A DNA stretch of 64,000 nucleotides. It comes from Pyropia yezoensis. Taxonomy: Eukaryota > Rhodophyta > Bangiophyceae > Bangiales > Bangiaceae. The stretch lies in contig CM020620.1 of NCBI GenBank assembly GCA_009829735.1, positions 21,178,020 to 21,242,019 on the forward strand, read 5' to 3'. A program made the translations under genes and the position numbers. Numbering within the stretch: position 1 is the first letter of the stretch; every line of letters starts with the position of its first letter. Below the pieces are notes generated by a model. It was not told the DNA's origin. It ran no database searches and saw only the letters and a list, made by a program, of their open reading frames with translations. Of the stretch, positions 1-10,479 are shown piece by piece.

Positions 1-1773
1 CCTGCATCGCATCGAGGGCCGCCCCCCCCCCTCGAGCGCACTCACAAGGGGTGTGTGTCTCCTCCCCCCCCCCCACCTCGATCACGCCAGGGCACCCCCC
101 CCCCCCAGTACAGGCCCACAGGCGGGTGTGTGCCCGCCCCCCCCCCCCCCCGAAACAGGCCTATGGGCAGGTGTGTGCCCGCCCCCCCCCCTTGAATAGT
201 GCGTATGGCTGCCCCTCCCCCCACCAGGAGCTCTCCCGCACGGGCCGACACAGGGCCCCGCGCCAACGACCCCACCGCTGAGCGAGCCTGGTGGCTGCAT
301 GTTGTATTTTTGCTTATTTTGCCCGGCACGTGAGCGGGGCGCGTCGGGCGCGTCGGGGGCTCCACAGCACGGCGACCGTGGGGCGTGGTGCTGACGTGTA
401 TCACTTCCTCACGGGACCACCCAGAGGGACGACGAACGTGGCAGCGATACCTGCCACACAATTCGAAAAATCGGCCAGACGTGTGACAAGTCGGTCATGA
501 TGGCGCGCGGTCAACATCCATGGCGGACGTGCCGACCGGCTTCGCCGCGAAGAACCCCGCCTCAACCAGGCGAGCGGCGCCAGCAATGTTGCCAGATTGC
601 ATTCCGAAACTTTCGAGAGGGTCTTCAATCTTTCGAGTTCGACCCCGTTCTGGCGCAATATGTCGTCCCACAAGCCGAAACGAGTTGGTCATGTACAACT
701 GCGATATTGCAGGCGTCCCAATTTTGGCGGTGTGCTCGAAGACAAGAGTTCAACAGCGGTTGACCAATGGCGTGCATCAGATCTTGCTATCGCGACCAAT
801 GGCAGCCTTGGAGCGGGGTCCGTTGTTGTGCAAACAGAGCGATCGGAGATTGCCGACCGATTTCTGAGCCGATCTGCCGGAGAATCGAGAACGACTGAGC
901 CTTCCCAACTGTTCCTGCCCAGGACTCGCCTGAGATCGAGGAAAAAGAGGGGAGATCGTTGGAAAGAACAACAGTATTCTGGCCAATGAGCTCTCTGATG
1001 GAGAAGCCTCAGGACATGGGGCCAATCGCGTACATCTGGGATCCGAGAGCTTATGCATTACTGCGCCGTTCTCGTGCCCTTCTCAAACGTCATTGGCTGA
1101 CGTGCTGTCAGCCACCTGTTGTTGTGCAGTTGTACACATGCACAACCGCCAAAATTGGGACGACTGCAATACCATCTCGGGGATCAAGATGGTATCGGAG
1201 TGCTACATGACCATCTTATGTAGATCTCTGACGTATACGTGGCAAAGAATACTTGACGCAAGTCCACCAACTCCTTTAACGTCCAAACCCGAATCGAGGG
1301 CCCGGATCAGGCCGAATCGAGAGCCGAACGGCGGCCCACAAGCCGACGCTGCTCTCCCATTGGCCAACTGGACATTCGCAGGCCACGTGGATCCTCAAAT
1401 GAAAGTTCCGAAAATACATGCGAGATGGTATCGAGTTGCTACGACGTTGGTGGGAGCACTCTAAGACCCCTCAGCGCAGGGGGCGGCGGTGGCTGGGGCA
1501 AGAAGGTTTGCTGGGTTGTTTGGGGGGCGGGGAGGACAGTTCAGTGGTGGACGCAGACCATGACGCCCAATGAATAGACTGTCGCTCCACCAGTCTGGTA
1601 AGGGGAGCGTGCACGCAGGTCTTTCATCGCTGCGCCACCGCTGCCAGCTAGCCAACAACTACAACTACTCGCCCCTCATGGGCGCAGTGGCCACCCGCCG
1701 CCGCCCTCCCGCCTGGTTACTCCCGTGTCCTCGCCACCGCTCGCTAACCGCCCTCGAGGAGAGGATGAAGCGA
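1..1773. other. Region without a confident gene
   Basis: The first 300 bases are poly-C rich, with several runs of 8-16 C. From about 470 to 1450 the sequence is closer to balanced composition, and several short overlapping ORFs occur on both strands, none with recognisable domains. It contains an inverted repeat pair (687-740 and 1141-1213). Composition and structure suggest a decayed mobile element and not a host gene. Confidence 0.4.
687..1213. repeat. Inverted-repeat pair, possible MITE-like remnant
   Basis: The left arm at 687-740 reads GGTCATGTA, then a variable stretch, then a block of about 25 bases around CGTCCCAATTTTGGCGG. The reverse complement of 1141-1213 repeats both blocks in the same order, but with about 25 extra bases between them. 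The arms enclose about 400 bases. No target duplication or transposase is visible, so the class is unknown. Confidence 0.45.
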
Positions 1774-2226
1774 TCAACAGCTGATGCCGCGGGTGCACAC
1801 CTCGCACCGCCCGCAGGCGCCCGTGCGCATGGCGTGGCGGATCTGGGCCACCGCGTTGTGCTTGCGGTCCGCCGTGCAAAAGTCGTTGCGGTCGGCGGCG
1901 CTGAGCACGTACTCCGCGCCGCGGAAGTAGCAAAAGCCCGAGTCCCCCACGCACCCCGTCCCGTCATTGTTCTTGCTCTTTGGGTGCCCCTTGTCCCCCC
2001 GCACCCCCTTGACGGAAGACTTTGCGTACAGGGAGCAGGAGCCGCCGCCCTCTTGGATGTAGCAGCCCCCGATCGAGGAGCGGCCCGTGAGAAGGAAGTA
2101 GAGGATGGTATCACTGGCGCTGGCCATTGCAGAGCAGTCCCTGGTGGAGGACGCGGCAGAGACCACCGTCGCTAGCGTAACACAGAGGGAAAGGAGAGCC
2201 ATCATGGCGCGACGGGGGGACGCCAT
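1774..2226 (-). CDS. Small secreted cysteine-rich protein, unknown family
   Basis: The reading frame from the ATG at 2226 encodes 150 residues. Residues 1-24 form a classical signal peptide: a basic start, then a hydrophobic core MMALLSLCVTLATVVSA ending in a plausible A-x-A cleavage region. The mature part carries ten cysteines (about 31, 55, 64, 92, 99, 117, 138, 141, 144, 150), an even number that would fit five disulfides, and ends in CxxCxxCx5C. It is single-exon as read. A TATAAA element lies about 190 bases upstream on the same strand. I do not recognise the family. Secretion is inferred from the signal peptide. An upstream in-frame start at 2259 would add 11 residues but is not ATG, so the ATG at 2226 is preferred. 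Confidence 0.6.
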   Translation of the reverse strand: MASPRRAMMALLSLCVTLATVVSAASSTRDCSAMASASDTILYFLLTGRSSIGGCYIQEGGGSCSLYAKSSVKGVRGDKGHPKSKNNDGTGCVGDSGFCYFRGAEYVLSAADRNDFCTADRKHNAVAQIRHAMRTGACGRCEVCTRGISC

Positions 2227-3329
2227 GGCGCCTAGACGAGCGGGTGGGACGGGGGACAAGGGGGAGGGGAGAAGGCGAAAAGGGGGGGCGGTGACCGCGC
2301 GAGGGTCGGAAGCGGGGGAAAGCGGGTTGAAAGAGGTGGGTACAAGTGCTCAGGCGCGATCGGGTTTTGGGGTGGAGCGCCCACACCGAGCGGGAAGACC
2401 CTCAAAGGCCCCCTTTATATGCTGCAGGCGCCGCTGCGACCGGCGGCAGCGAGGCCGAGGCACACGCCCACAGGCCGCCCGCTGGGAAGCGGGGCCAAGC
2501 GGTCGGTAGCGGCGCCGAGCCACCACGCATGGGGGCCCCCAGTGCCATCGCATCCTGCGACTCGTATCGCGGTGGACGACCCGCAAGTCGGGGGCGAGAC
2601 AAGTGGCGTGGCCGGCGCAGTCACTCACCATGGACATTGTCCCGACGCCATGCATGGCCCAATTCTGCCAACACGGGCCTTGGGGGCAGTGAAGCGTACC
2701 GCTTTTCAGTCACCAGCGTTTGCGTACGACCCCTTTCTACTGTATTGGATGAGTAATATGTCTGTCAAACGAGCAACCTGGCTCGACTGTGCCGCATGCC
2801 GAACTACAGTACACACCGTACAGTACAATCACAGGGGGACGTGGGGGGACGCCGGCGGCGGCGCCGCCGGGGGGGTGGGGGGGGATGGTGGGCGTGGGGG
2901 GGGGGGGGGGGGTGGTGACCGTGGCGGGGGTTGTTATCCAGTTTCCTGCGCCCTGAGGCTGGCGTGTGGGTGGAGGGGGGGGGGGGGGGGGGTACGTGTC
3001 GGGCGCCTCGGCGTGGTGGTTTGGCGGCGGCACCTGCCGTGTGGGGGGTGGGGGGGACCCCGCGCGCGCCCACCCTCCCCCACAGCTCTGGGTGCAGCGG
3101 TAGGATGAATGGGGGGGGCGGTGCGGGCTGCCAGAGGAAGCGGGTGGGGGAAACGGGGCAGACAGCCGACGGTCGGGACGGTGCGGGTGGCGTGGGTAGG
3201 TAGGTAGCCCTGCTCGGTCGTTTTGAAATGCGTGCCCCCCTCCCGCACCCACCCCCCCCCCCCCCCCCTTTCCACCCCCGCCACCGGCTCCCCGCTCTCA
3301 CGCGGCCGGCGGGTCGTGCTGGGCGTGGC
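2227..3329. other. Intergenic, G-run rich
   Basis: After the promoter-like stretch up to about 2450, the sequence from 2830 to 3290 is dominated by G or C runs of 8-20 bases. Long overlapping ORFs here are low-complexity Gly, Pro and Arg artefacts. It separates the Cys-rich gene from the 3' end of the Rieske-like gene, both on the minus strand. No gene seen. Confidence 0.4.
2414..2419 (-). promoter_or_regulatory. TATA box candidate for the Cys-rich gene
   Basis: TATAAA on the minus strand, about 190 bases upstream of the ATG at 2226, in otherwise strongly GC-rich sequence. Confidence 0.4.
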
Positions 3330-4799
3330 TCAATAGTACCCACCACTGGCCTTGCCGGTGGCGTCGAGCAGGCCCGACCAGTAGCCCTTTTCAAAGTCTG
3401 CCTTGGCGTCGGCGTCGACGAGCACTTCCACCTTGTTGGCCTGCGCGCCGCGTGGCCACACGTGATGGCAGCCAGCCCAGTGGAGGCCAGTACGATAGGG
3501 GGGGGGGGGAGGGGGGGAAAGGGTGGGGCGGGCGTCGTGTCAGGTTAGAAGGCTGTGGTGGTGGTATGGGCGGCGGCGGCACGGCGCAGCGCGAGGGGAA
3601 CCGGAACGGCGCCCGTACGAGACGCCCAGCAAGCGAGTCGGCAAACGAAAGAGCCAAAGAAGGACAAACGGTTGGCAAAGAAAACGAGAGGGACAAGTCG
3701 AGGCACCACGGACGTACCGACGTGACGCGCACCGGGTAGACCGGGATGGGGGTGGGGGTGGGGAAGACGCGCCGCAGGATGGACGCCACGATGGGAGGCG
3801 ACGGGATCCACGGGCCGACCACCTCCCCCGTCTCGAGCGACCAGCGGGTACCGTACTGGGGGCACTGCACCGTTCGCGCCTGTGGGGGAGGAGGGGAGCG
3901 GTCACCGGGGGGGGGCACCCCGTGCGGGGGGGAGGTGGGGAACAGCGGGGAGGGCAGCGGGGGTGGAACGCACGTGTCAGATTGGGTCGCGTGCCATGTA
4001 TTCAGGGCAGAAGAAGTCAAGGCATCTGCCAACCTTCCCGCACGTCCGCCGATGCTCAAGGGGGTGGGGGGAGGGGCGTGGCGCTACGATGCTGTCTCGT
4101 AGCGATGGGCCGGTGGCGGTCCCCCTGACGTACCTCGGCGTCCACCGCTGCGCCCGTTAGGGGCAGACCCGTCGGGGGCACCTTGCCCGACACGCAGTAG
4201 AGTTCCCCATCATCCTGTGGCGCCGACGGCGGGTTGAGTGGGGACGGCAGTTCAAGGCCTTGCAAGGGAAAAAACGATGAGGGGGAGGCCAGTAGCGACG
4301 AGCAGGCCATCGGACAGAGTCAGCGATTGGCGACAGGCACGCGTGGCGCGGCGCCACAGGCTTCCACCCACCCGCCTGCGGGAGCGTCGGTTCCCGCCAC
4401 CCCCGTCCATGGAATAGGGGCACACAAAGGAAAACAGACAAGTACCACACCCCCTCCACCCTCGGGGACGCCCCCACCCGCTTGGCCTCTATCTCCAAAA
4501 CGTACGGTGTAGACGAGCGTCAGCGACAGGCCGACCGCCTCAAACGGCGTGGCGCCCGGCGACACGGCGCTGACGGGCCCCACCGGCGCCCACACCAGCG
4601 TCTCCATGGTCAGCCGCCCGCCGGCGCGGCCGCCGCGGACGCCGCCGCCGCCGCCGCCACCGCTCGCCGCGGCACCCGGCACACGGCGGGCACCAGCGGC
4701 CGCGATGGCACGGCGGCAGGCCGGGGCGCACGCGGCGCCGCCGACGAGCCGGGCGGGCGAGGCCGCCCAGGGGGCGGCGACCACAAACGCGACGGCCAT
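3330..4799 (-). CDS. Rieske-like plastid protein (TEF5/PSB33-type), 4 exons
   Basis: Four exons join with every junction in phase 0 and GT-AG ends: 4799-4506, 4214-4134, 3879-3718 and 3440-3330, giving 215 residues. Two donors are GTACGT and one is GTACGTC-like; the introns are 291, 254 and 277 bases. Residues 1-60 are Ala/Arg/Gly rich and look like a plastid transit peptide. The rest follows a Rieske fold: LVYTDDGELYCVSGK, then VQCPQYGTRWSLETGEVVG, then WIPSPPI and a Val-Tyr-Pro-Val strand. The two Rieske ligand boxes are degenerate: the first (normally CPHxG) reads VPPTG, and the second keeps Cys but has Tyr where His is expected, so no [2Fe-2S] cluster should bind. This is the pattern known for the photosystem II-associated TEF5/PSB33 group, hence the call. 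The C-terminal exon ends in GKASGGYY. The splice model is strong; the family name is moderate. Confidence 0.75.
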
Positions 4800-7304
4800 G
4801 GCGGCAGGGCAAGGCGTCCACGGAACAAGAAGAGGCGCACGGGGGAGGAAGGGGGGGAGGGAGGGAGGGATGCAGTGGACGGGACTGACGGAGAAGGACG
4901 GCTCGAACGCTGAGGCGCGCACGGGGGGGAGCGTGGGGGAAGCGCCGCGTCTGGTCTTGCTCCTCCTCAGCTCACCTCGTCAGAAGATGCCACGAAAGGG
5001 GGGCGGGGTGAACTGTGGGGGGGTCGTAGCCGTCGGCCGTGGCACCGGCGGTGGGGGCGGCGGGTGCTGCTCTGACCACCCCCGGCCGACCGCACCCCGT
5101 CGACCGGCAGGCCGCCCCTTTTTGATTTCCCCCGCCGGCGTGCGTGAGGGGGGGGGGCGCCGCCCAAACCCGCCGGCCGGGGTGACCTCCCGCTGCGAGG
5201 TGCGGCGGCTGCGGCTGCCCCCCCCTCAACGAGAAAGAGGGGGGGGGGAGGGGGGGGGGAGGGGGGGGGGTGGAGGACGGCACCTGGCAGCTCAGCAGGG
5301 CACCGCGCACCCTCTCTCCCCCGGCTGGGGCGAGGTGCGCCGTCCCCCCCGCGCACCCCCCGCCACCCCTCCCCGTGCCCTGCGGCGGGGGCGCCCAGGC
5401 GGCCGGCCGCCCGGCGCCTTGCCAGGAGCCGCGACGGGTCGGCGAGCGGGACGCGGCCGGCACGGCCACTCCGGCGGGAGTAGCGGCGGCGCCCTCACGG
5501 TACAGGCGCGGCCGCCGCACAGGGGGGCCGACGCACCTCCCGTGGACGCCCCCCGCTCACGCCCGCCCGCCCGCCCGCCCGCCCCCGCGCCCGCCCGCCC
5601 CCGCGCCCGCCCGCCCGCCGCCCGCCCGCCCGCCGACGGCCGTCGTGCGGCGGCGCCGGCGGCGCCGGCGGCGTGCGGCGGTGGCGGCGCGCCCCGGCGG
5701 CGGGCGGGCGCGTGCGCGGCGGGTCTTGCCCAACAGCGTGCCGATGGGCAAAAGACCCGCCGCGTGCGTACGCGGCGGGGAGCGCCGGCGCTGGCGACCA
5801 CCGCTACGAGTCGCTGCCACCCCCCCCCCCCCCCGCGCCCCTCCCCCCGCTCCCCTCCCAGCGCCCCCCAGTCACCCCATGGGCCAAGGCCAGAGCGATG
5901 GGATCCGGCAGGGCGCCCGCCCGCTTCCCCCCCGCCCCCGCCGTGGCGGTCGCGTCCGATTGGCCCCGGCGCCCCGCCTCGTCCTGCGGGGCGTGCCAGC
6001 CGGCGGGCGGCCGCCGTCCGGCGGGCGGCCCGCCTCGGCCACCCGCCCGCCAGCAGGCGGCGCCCCGTCGGGGGGCGCCGCGGCCGCTTCGCCCCGCCAC
6101 CGGTCAGGCTCGCCCCCGCCCCGCGCCGCCACACCCCGTCTGCCTTCTTCTCCCCCCCCCCCCCCCCCCCCGCGCCCCCCGCCTCCCATCACGGGAGAGG
6201 ATGACCATGGCGATGCCTACCCATCCTGACCATGTCATGGTGGGGGTGGGCCCAGGGCGCTCCTCCTGCAAACGCTGTCAGCTCGGTCTGGTCCATTCGT
6301 CGGGGGGGAGGGTCGTTTGACAGGCGCGCCCTCCTCCCCGTCGGCCCCCTCCCGGGGGGGATCCCCCACCCCAGGGGTGTCGGGGCCCCCCCCCCACGGG
6401 CGGGGCGTCTGCTCTCCCCCGGGGACTGCCCCCCCCCCCCCCCCCTTCTGTCCTTCCCCGCCCGTTGGCCGCGCCGCCTGCCCCCCCCCCCCCCCCCCCC
6501 CCCCCCGCCCCACTTCCCCCCGCCCTCTAGAGGCGCGCTCTGCCATGCTCCCCCGCCGCCGTCCCGCGCGGACAATGGCGGGCGGCCGTCGGGCGGGCGG
6601 CGTGCCGCCAGCGGCGGGTGGGGGGGGAGGAGGGTACCAGGAAACGACGGGGATGGTCGTGGGCAATCGCGGGGGGGGGGGGCGTGGGAAGGGCGGGGAC
6701 CCCTGCGGGGTGGTGCCCCTGGCGGCCCCACCCGCGCCCCCGCCGGTAGGCGACCAACGTACAGTACCGCGTCATGCCGGTATGCACCGTTGGGGAGTGT
6801 GACGGCCAAGCGGAGACGGGGGGGGGGGCAGAGGGGGGGGGGGGATGGTGACCTGCGCGCGGAGCGCCTGCCGGCGGCTCGACGGCCGCCCGCCGTCGAG
6901 CGCCTTTGCCAATGGCCCGCCGCCTGCAGCGCGCTCCCCCCGCTGGCAGCGGCACATTGACGGGGGGGAAGGGGGTCGTTGGGAGAGGTGCGCACCTCCC
7001 CGGGTGCTCGCGCTGTGAAGCGGGTGGGGGGGGGGGGGGGGGTGCGGGGGGGAAGGGGGCGATGGCGGAGCCCCCGCGAAACCCCAAGTTCCTTCTCTGT
7101 GACAGGGGTACTTTAGGGGGCGGCGTGGCGTGGTGTGGGTGTGTGGGGCGACGGGTGGCCATTGCCGCTGGCAACGGTCGCGCTGAGGAAGCTCGTCAGG
7201 GCAGCGCCCCCCCTCCCCCGTCCCCCCTCCCTTCCACTAGCTTCTCCAGCATCCCCACCCCCGCCTTTCTCCCTGGCCCGTGGTGGACTGTGCCGCCCAG
7301 CGGT
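4800..7304. other. GC-extreme region, no confident gene
   Basis: This lies between the divergent Rieske-like gene (minus) and the Ala/Pro-rich gene (plus), so it should hold both promoters. It is full of C runs (for example 5820-5835, 6150-6172 and 6480-6505), CCCG repeats and CGG runs. ORFs of 200-550 codons occur in several frames on both strands but consist of Pro, Arg, Gly and Ala, as expected from composition alone. A short stretch near 6745-6800 on the minus strand has more normal residue content and could be an exon, but I could not place splice sites. Confidence 0.35.
5558..5636. repeat. CCCG/CCCGCG microsatellite
   Basis: Imperfect tandem CCCG units interrupted by CCCCGCG, about 80 bases. 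Confidence 0.7.
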
Positions 7305-8324
7305 ATGGCGGGCGCCTTTGTCTTGCCCCCGCCCGCCGTTGACCGCGCCGCCGCCGGCCGCGTCGGCCGCCGCCGGCCGCCGACGGGCGCCCGCTTCCCC
7401 CGCTGCCGCGTAGCGTCTGGGCGTGCGGGGGTTCCCCCCCCGCCGCCGCCGCCCCCCCCACGGCCGCGGCGGCGGTCCCCACCGCCGCCGCCGTCCGCGA
7501 CCGTATCGTCGTCCTCGCCGCCGGTGGGGGCGCCCAGGGCGGCTGCGGCGGCGGTCCGCCGAGCCGCCGCGCGGGGGGCGATTGGCATCCTCGACGACCC
7601 GCCGCCGCCGCCGCCGCCGCCGCCGACGGCGCGCCACACGTCGTCGGCGGTGGTGGCGGCGGCGGCGGCGGGGGCGGCGGGGGCCGCCAACCCCGTCGCC
7701 GCTGCCACCCCGCCCGACCTCAGCCACCTCCCCCCAGAGGGGGTGGTGACGGTGGCGCTCGCGGCCCTTGCCGCCGCGTCCGCGGCGGCCACCGCAGCTG
7801 CCGCCGCCGCCGACGGCGAGCCGCCGTCGCCGCCCGCGACACCGTCCCACCGGCAGGTGGCCGCCGCGGCGGCCGCCACCCTCCGCGCCTGCTGCACAGT
7901 GGACCACCCGGTGCAGCGCCCCGCCGGGGGCCCCCTGTGGGCGGCGCTCGTCGGGCCGCTGCCGCCGCCGCCGCCGCCGCCGCCCCCCGTTGCCGGCGTC
8001 ACACCAGGGACGATGCCGTCCGCGGCGGCAGCCGCGGCGGCGCCGCCCAGGCCGCCGCCGTTGGCAGGGGCGGCGGCGCCCGTGGCGGGCCGCCGGTGGG
8101 TGGCAACCGCCGCGGCGCTGCGCCGCGCGGCGGGCCTCGCCGGCCAGGCGGTGGTGCCCGCCGCGGGGGGCACCCGCCGCGACCGCCGCCGCGCGTGTGT
8201 GGTGACGGCCGGCGAGGGGCTGCGCGTCGCGTGGCTCCTCACCGCGGGGGGGGGGGGGTGGCGCATTGGGGCGGTGTGCCCGCGGGCGACGGGCAGCCTT
8301 GGGGACGGGGGGGGGGGGATGTGA
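7305..8324 (+). CDS. Ala/Pro-rich protein, plastid-targeted-like, unknown function
   Basis: An ATG at 7305 opens a 339-residue frame. The frame is open further upstream, but only through low-complexity sequence, so this ATG is the most sensible start. The first 50 residues (MAGAFVLPPPAVDRAAAGRV and following) are Ala/Arg rich and nearly acid-free, like an organelle transit peptide. The centre is Pro- and Ala-run sequence. The C-terminal 80 residues are more structured, with GRRWVATAAALRRAAGLAG and a final strand pair RRACVVTAGEGLRVAWLL followed by GGGGWRIGAV. That end resembles an NTF2-like beta-sheet edge, but this is only a resemblance. It lies 0.3-0.5 kb upstream of the ERCC8-like gene in the same orientation. 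Function unknown. Confidence 0.5.
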   Translation: MAGAFVLPPPAVDRAAAGRVGRRRPPTGARFPRCRVASGRAGVPPPPPPPPPRPRRRSPPPPPSATVSSSSPPVGAPRAAAAAVRRAAARGAIGILDDPPPPPPPPPTARHTSSAVVAAAAAGAAGAANPVAAATPPDLSHLPPEGVVTVALAALAAASAAATAAAAAADGEPPSPPATPSHRQVAAAAAATLRACCTVDHPVQRPAGGPLWAALVGPLPPPPPPPPPVAGVTPGTMPSAAAAAAAPPRPPPLAGAAAPVAGRRWVATAAALRRAAGLAGQAVVPAAGGTRRDRRRACVVTAGEGLRVAWLLTAGGGGWRIGAVCPRATGSLGDGGGGM

Positions 8325-8616
8325 GCAGAGGGCCAATCCCTACAGCAGGTACTGTACCAGGCGACCTTTTCCCCGCCTCCTGGTCCTTGGCCGGCAGTGG
8401 GGTGCGTTCTGGCCTCTGGGAAGGCGGGGCGAGTTGGCCAACCAGTTCTGTCAGTCAAACGGAAGTTTGACTCCACTGTTGTCGTTTCTTTTTGCGGGCG
8501 AAAACACGATGGACAGGAAAAAAAAAGGGAACACAAAACTGTGGAACAAAGCACCACTTGTGGACCGGCAAACGGTGGACAGCAAGTGAGCGGGTGGCTC
8601 CCCCACAGAGGCGCGG

Positions 8617-8705
8617 GTGGCTTCCTCCTCCACCCGCCCGCGGTATGTATGTACCCCTCTGACGTCCACCCCGACCATCGGTCGCCTCACCGCTGGACGC
8701 TGTCG

Positions 8706-8736
<31 letters not shown>

Positions 8737-10479
8737 CGCTGCGCCCCCCCCCGCCCCGGCGGGGGGGGGGCCCCCCCCCCCCCCCCCCCACCCGCCCCGC
8801 CCCCCCCCCGCACCCTCCTCTCCCTCCGCGCCGCGGCGGTGGCGCCGTCAGCGACGACGCGCGTCGCCGCCGCCCACGACGCGTCCATCACCGCCGTGGC
8901 CCTCCACCCCACCGCGGGGGGGGGGGGGCGCTACCTCCTCTCCGCCTCCCTCGACGGGAGGCTTGCCGTCTATGACCTGGCCGCGCCGCCCGCGGCGGCG
9001 CCGTCGTCGCCCGGCGGCGGCGGCTGGGGGGGTGCCGCCGTCGGCGGCGGCGGCGGCGGCGCGACGCTGGGGGAGGGCCACCCAACGCACCCGCCGGTGG
9101 GGGTGACGACCAACCTGGGCCTCCCGCCGCCGCCGGCGGTGGCGCCCGCGTCGGTCCTCGGCGGCCCCCCCCCGCCTCGGTGGGCACGGCGGGCCGGCGG
9201 CCGCGGCCGGCGGCCCGCCTCACCCCCCCGCCACTACGCGCCGGGGACGGCGCGGCGGCACGCGGCGGTGCCCTCTGCCGCCGCCGTCGAGGCGCCCACC
9301 CCCGACGCGCCCGTCGGCGTCACCGCCGTCGGCTGGTACCCCCCCGACGCGGGGCTGTTTGTCACCTTGGACGGGGCGGGGGTGCTCAAGGCGTGGGACA
9401 CGGCCACCCTCCTGCCCGCCGCGGCGGTGGCAACGCCGCCGCCGGGGCGGGCGGCGGCCTTTGCGGCCGCCCTGGGGGGGCGGCCAGACCTGGTAGCCGT
9501 CGCCGGGGGCGGGGGGGGGGCGGGGCAGCTGGTGCTCGTGGACCTCACCGCGGGGGGGGTGGCGGGGGTGCTGGGGGGGGAAGCCGCCGCCGCCGCCGCG
9601 TCGGGGGGGGGGGGTGCCTCGGCCGGCGGGCCCCGCCGGCCGGGACCCCCGGGGCTGGGCGCCCTCGCGTGGAGCCCAACGCACCCGCACATGGTGGCGG
9701 CCGCCTCGGCAGGCGGCGGGGTGGTGCGCCTCTTTGACGTCCGCCGGAGCGGCGACAGTGCGGTGGTGGGGGTACTCGACGGCCGGCGGGTGGCGCGAGG
9801 CCTCGGCGGCGGCGGCGACGCCCCCATCGCCGACCCCGTCGTCGACGACAGGGGCGACGATGGCGACGGCGGCGGCTGGGCGGCCGGCCCACCGCTGGGC
9901 CTCGCCGCCACCGTCGGGGAGGCGCCGACGGGGGGCGGCGCGCGGCGCAAGCGGCGGCGGCGGCTGTCGGCGGGCGCCGTCGGCGGCGCCGCCGACCCCG
10001 CCGGCGTTGCGGACGTGGCGTGGAGCGGCGACGGCCGCTGGCTCTTCACCCGCGGCCCGGGGGGGCTGGCCAAGTGGGACCCCCTGTCGAGCCACCGGCT
10101 GCCGCCCGCGGCGGGGTGGGCGGCGCTGGGCGGCTGCACCGGCGGCGGCGCCGGCGGCCGCGGCGGGATGGTGGTGGCCGCCGACGGGGAGACGCTGTAC
10201 GTGGCCGACGGGCCAGAGGTGGCGGTGGTGGACGCGCCGACGGGGGCGGCGGTGGGCCGCCTGGCGGGGCACTGGGGGCGGGTGACCGCGCTGGGGGGGG
10301 GGGGGGGGGGGGAGCTGCTCGTGTCGGCGGGCGAGGACCTGCGGGTGGTGGTGTGGGAGCCACCGGCGGTGGGGTGGGGGGCTGAGGCGGTGGGGGGGGG
10401 GGGGGCAGGTGCCCCGCCCGGGGGGGGGGGGGGGGACGACCCCGACTGGGAGGGCGACGACCGCGGCTGGGGGGGCTGA
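8617..10479 (+). CDS. WD40 protein resembling ERCC8/CSA (DNA repair E3 adaptor)
   Basis: A single open frame of 620 codons from a non-ATG position; the true start is unresolved and may lie in an upstream exon, because residues 1-65 are poly-Pro/Gly. From about residue 85 the order of blocks follows ERCC8 (Cockayne syndrome A): HDASITAVALHP with LLSASLDGRLAVYDL; GVTAVGWYPPDAGLFVTLD with LKAWDTATL; LGALAWSPTHPHMVAAAS with VVRLFDVRRS; DVAWSGDGRWLFT with LAKWDP; then a last blade ending DLRVVVWEP. It closes with an acidic tail (DDPDWEGDDRGWGG), as ERCC8 does. The blades are separated by Gly/Ala-rich inserts, making it much longer than the roughly 400-residue family norm. Known role of the family: substrate receptor of a CUL4-DDB1 ubiquitin ligase in transcription-coupled repair. 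It appears intronless. Confidence 0.7.
8707..8790. repeat. Poly-C/poly-G tract
   Basis: C runs of more than 15 bases alternate with one G run inside about 85 bases. They lie within the apparent N-terminal part of the downstream WD40 frame and may instead be intron or 5' UTR. Confidence 0.7.

Noticed and set aside
4549-6204. 551-codon plus-strand ORF, and long minus ORFs opposite
   Set aside because: Almost only Pro, Arg, Gly and Ala from GC-run sequence; overlaps the first exon of the Rieske-like gene; no domain.
7113-8557. Minus ORFs of 407 and 453 codons
   Set aside because: Mirror frames of the plus-strand Ala/Pro-rich gene; Arg/Gly low complexity.
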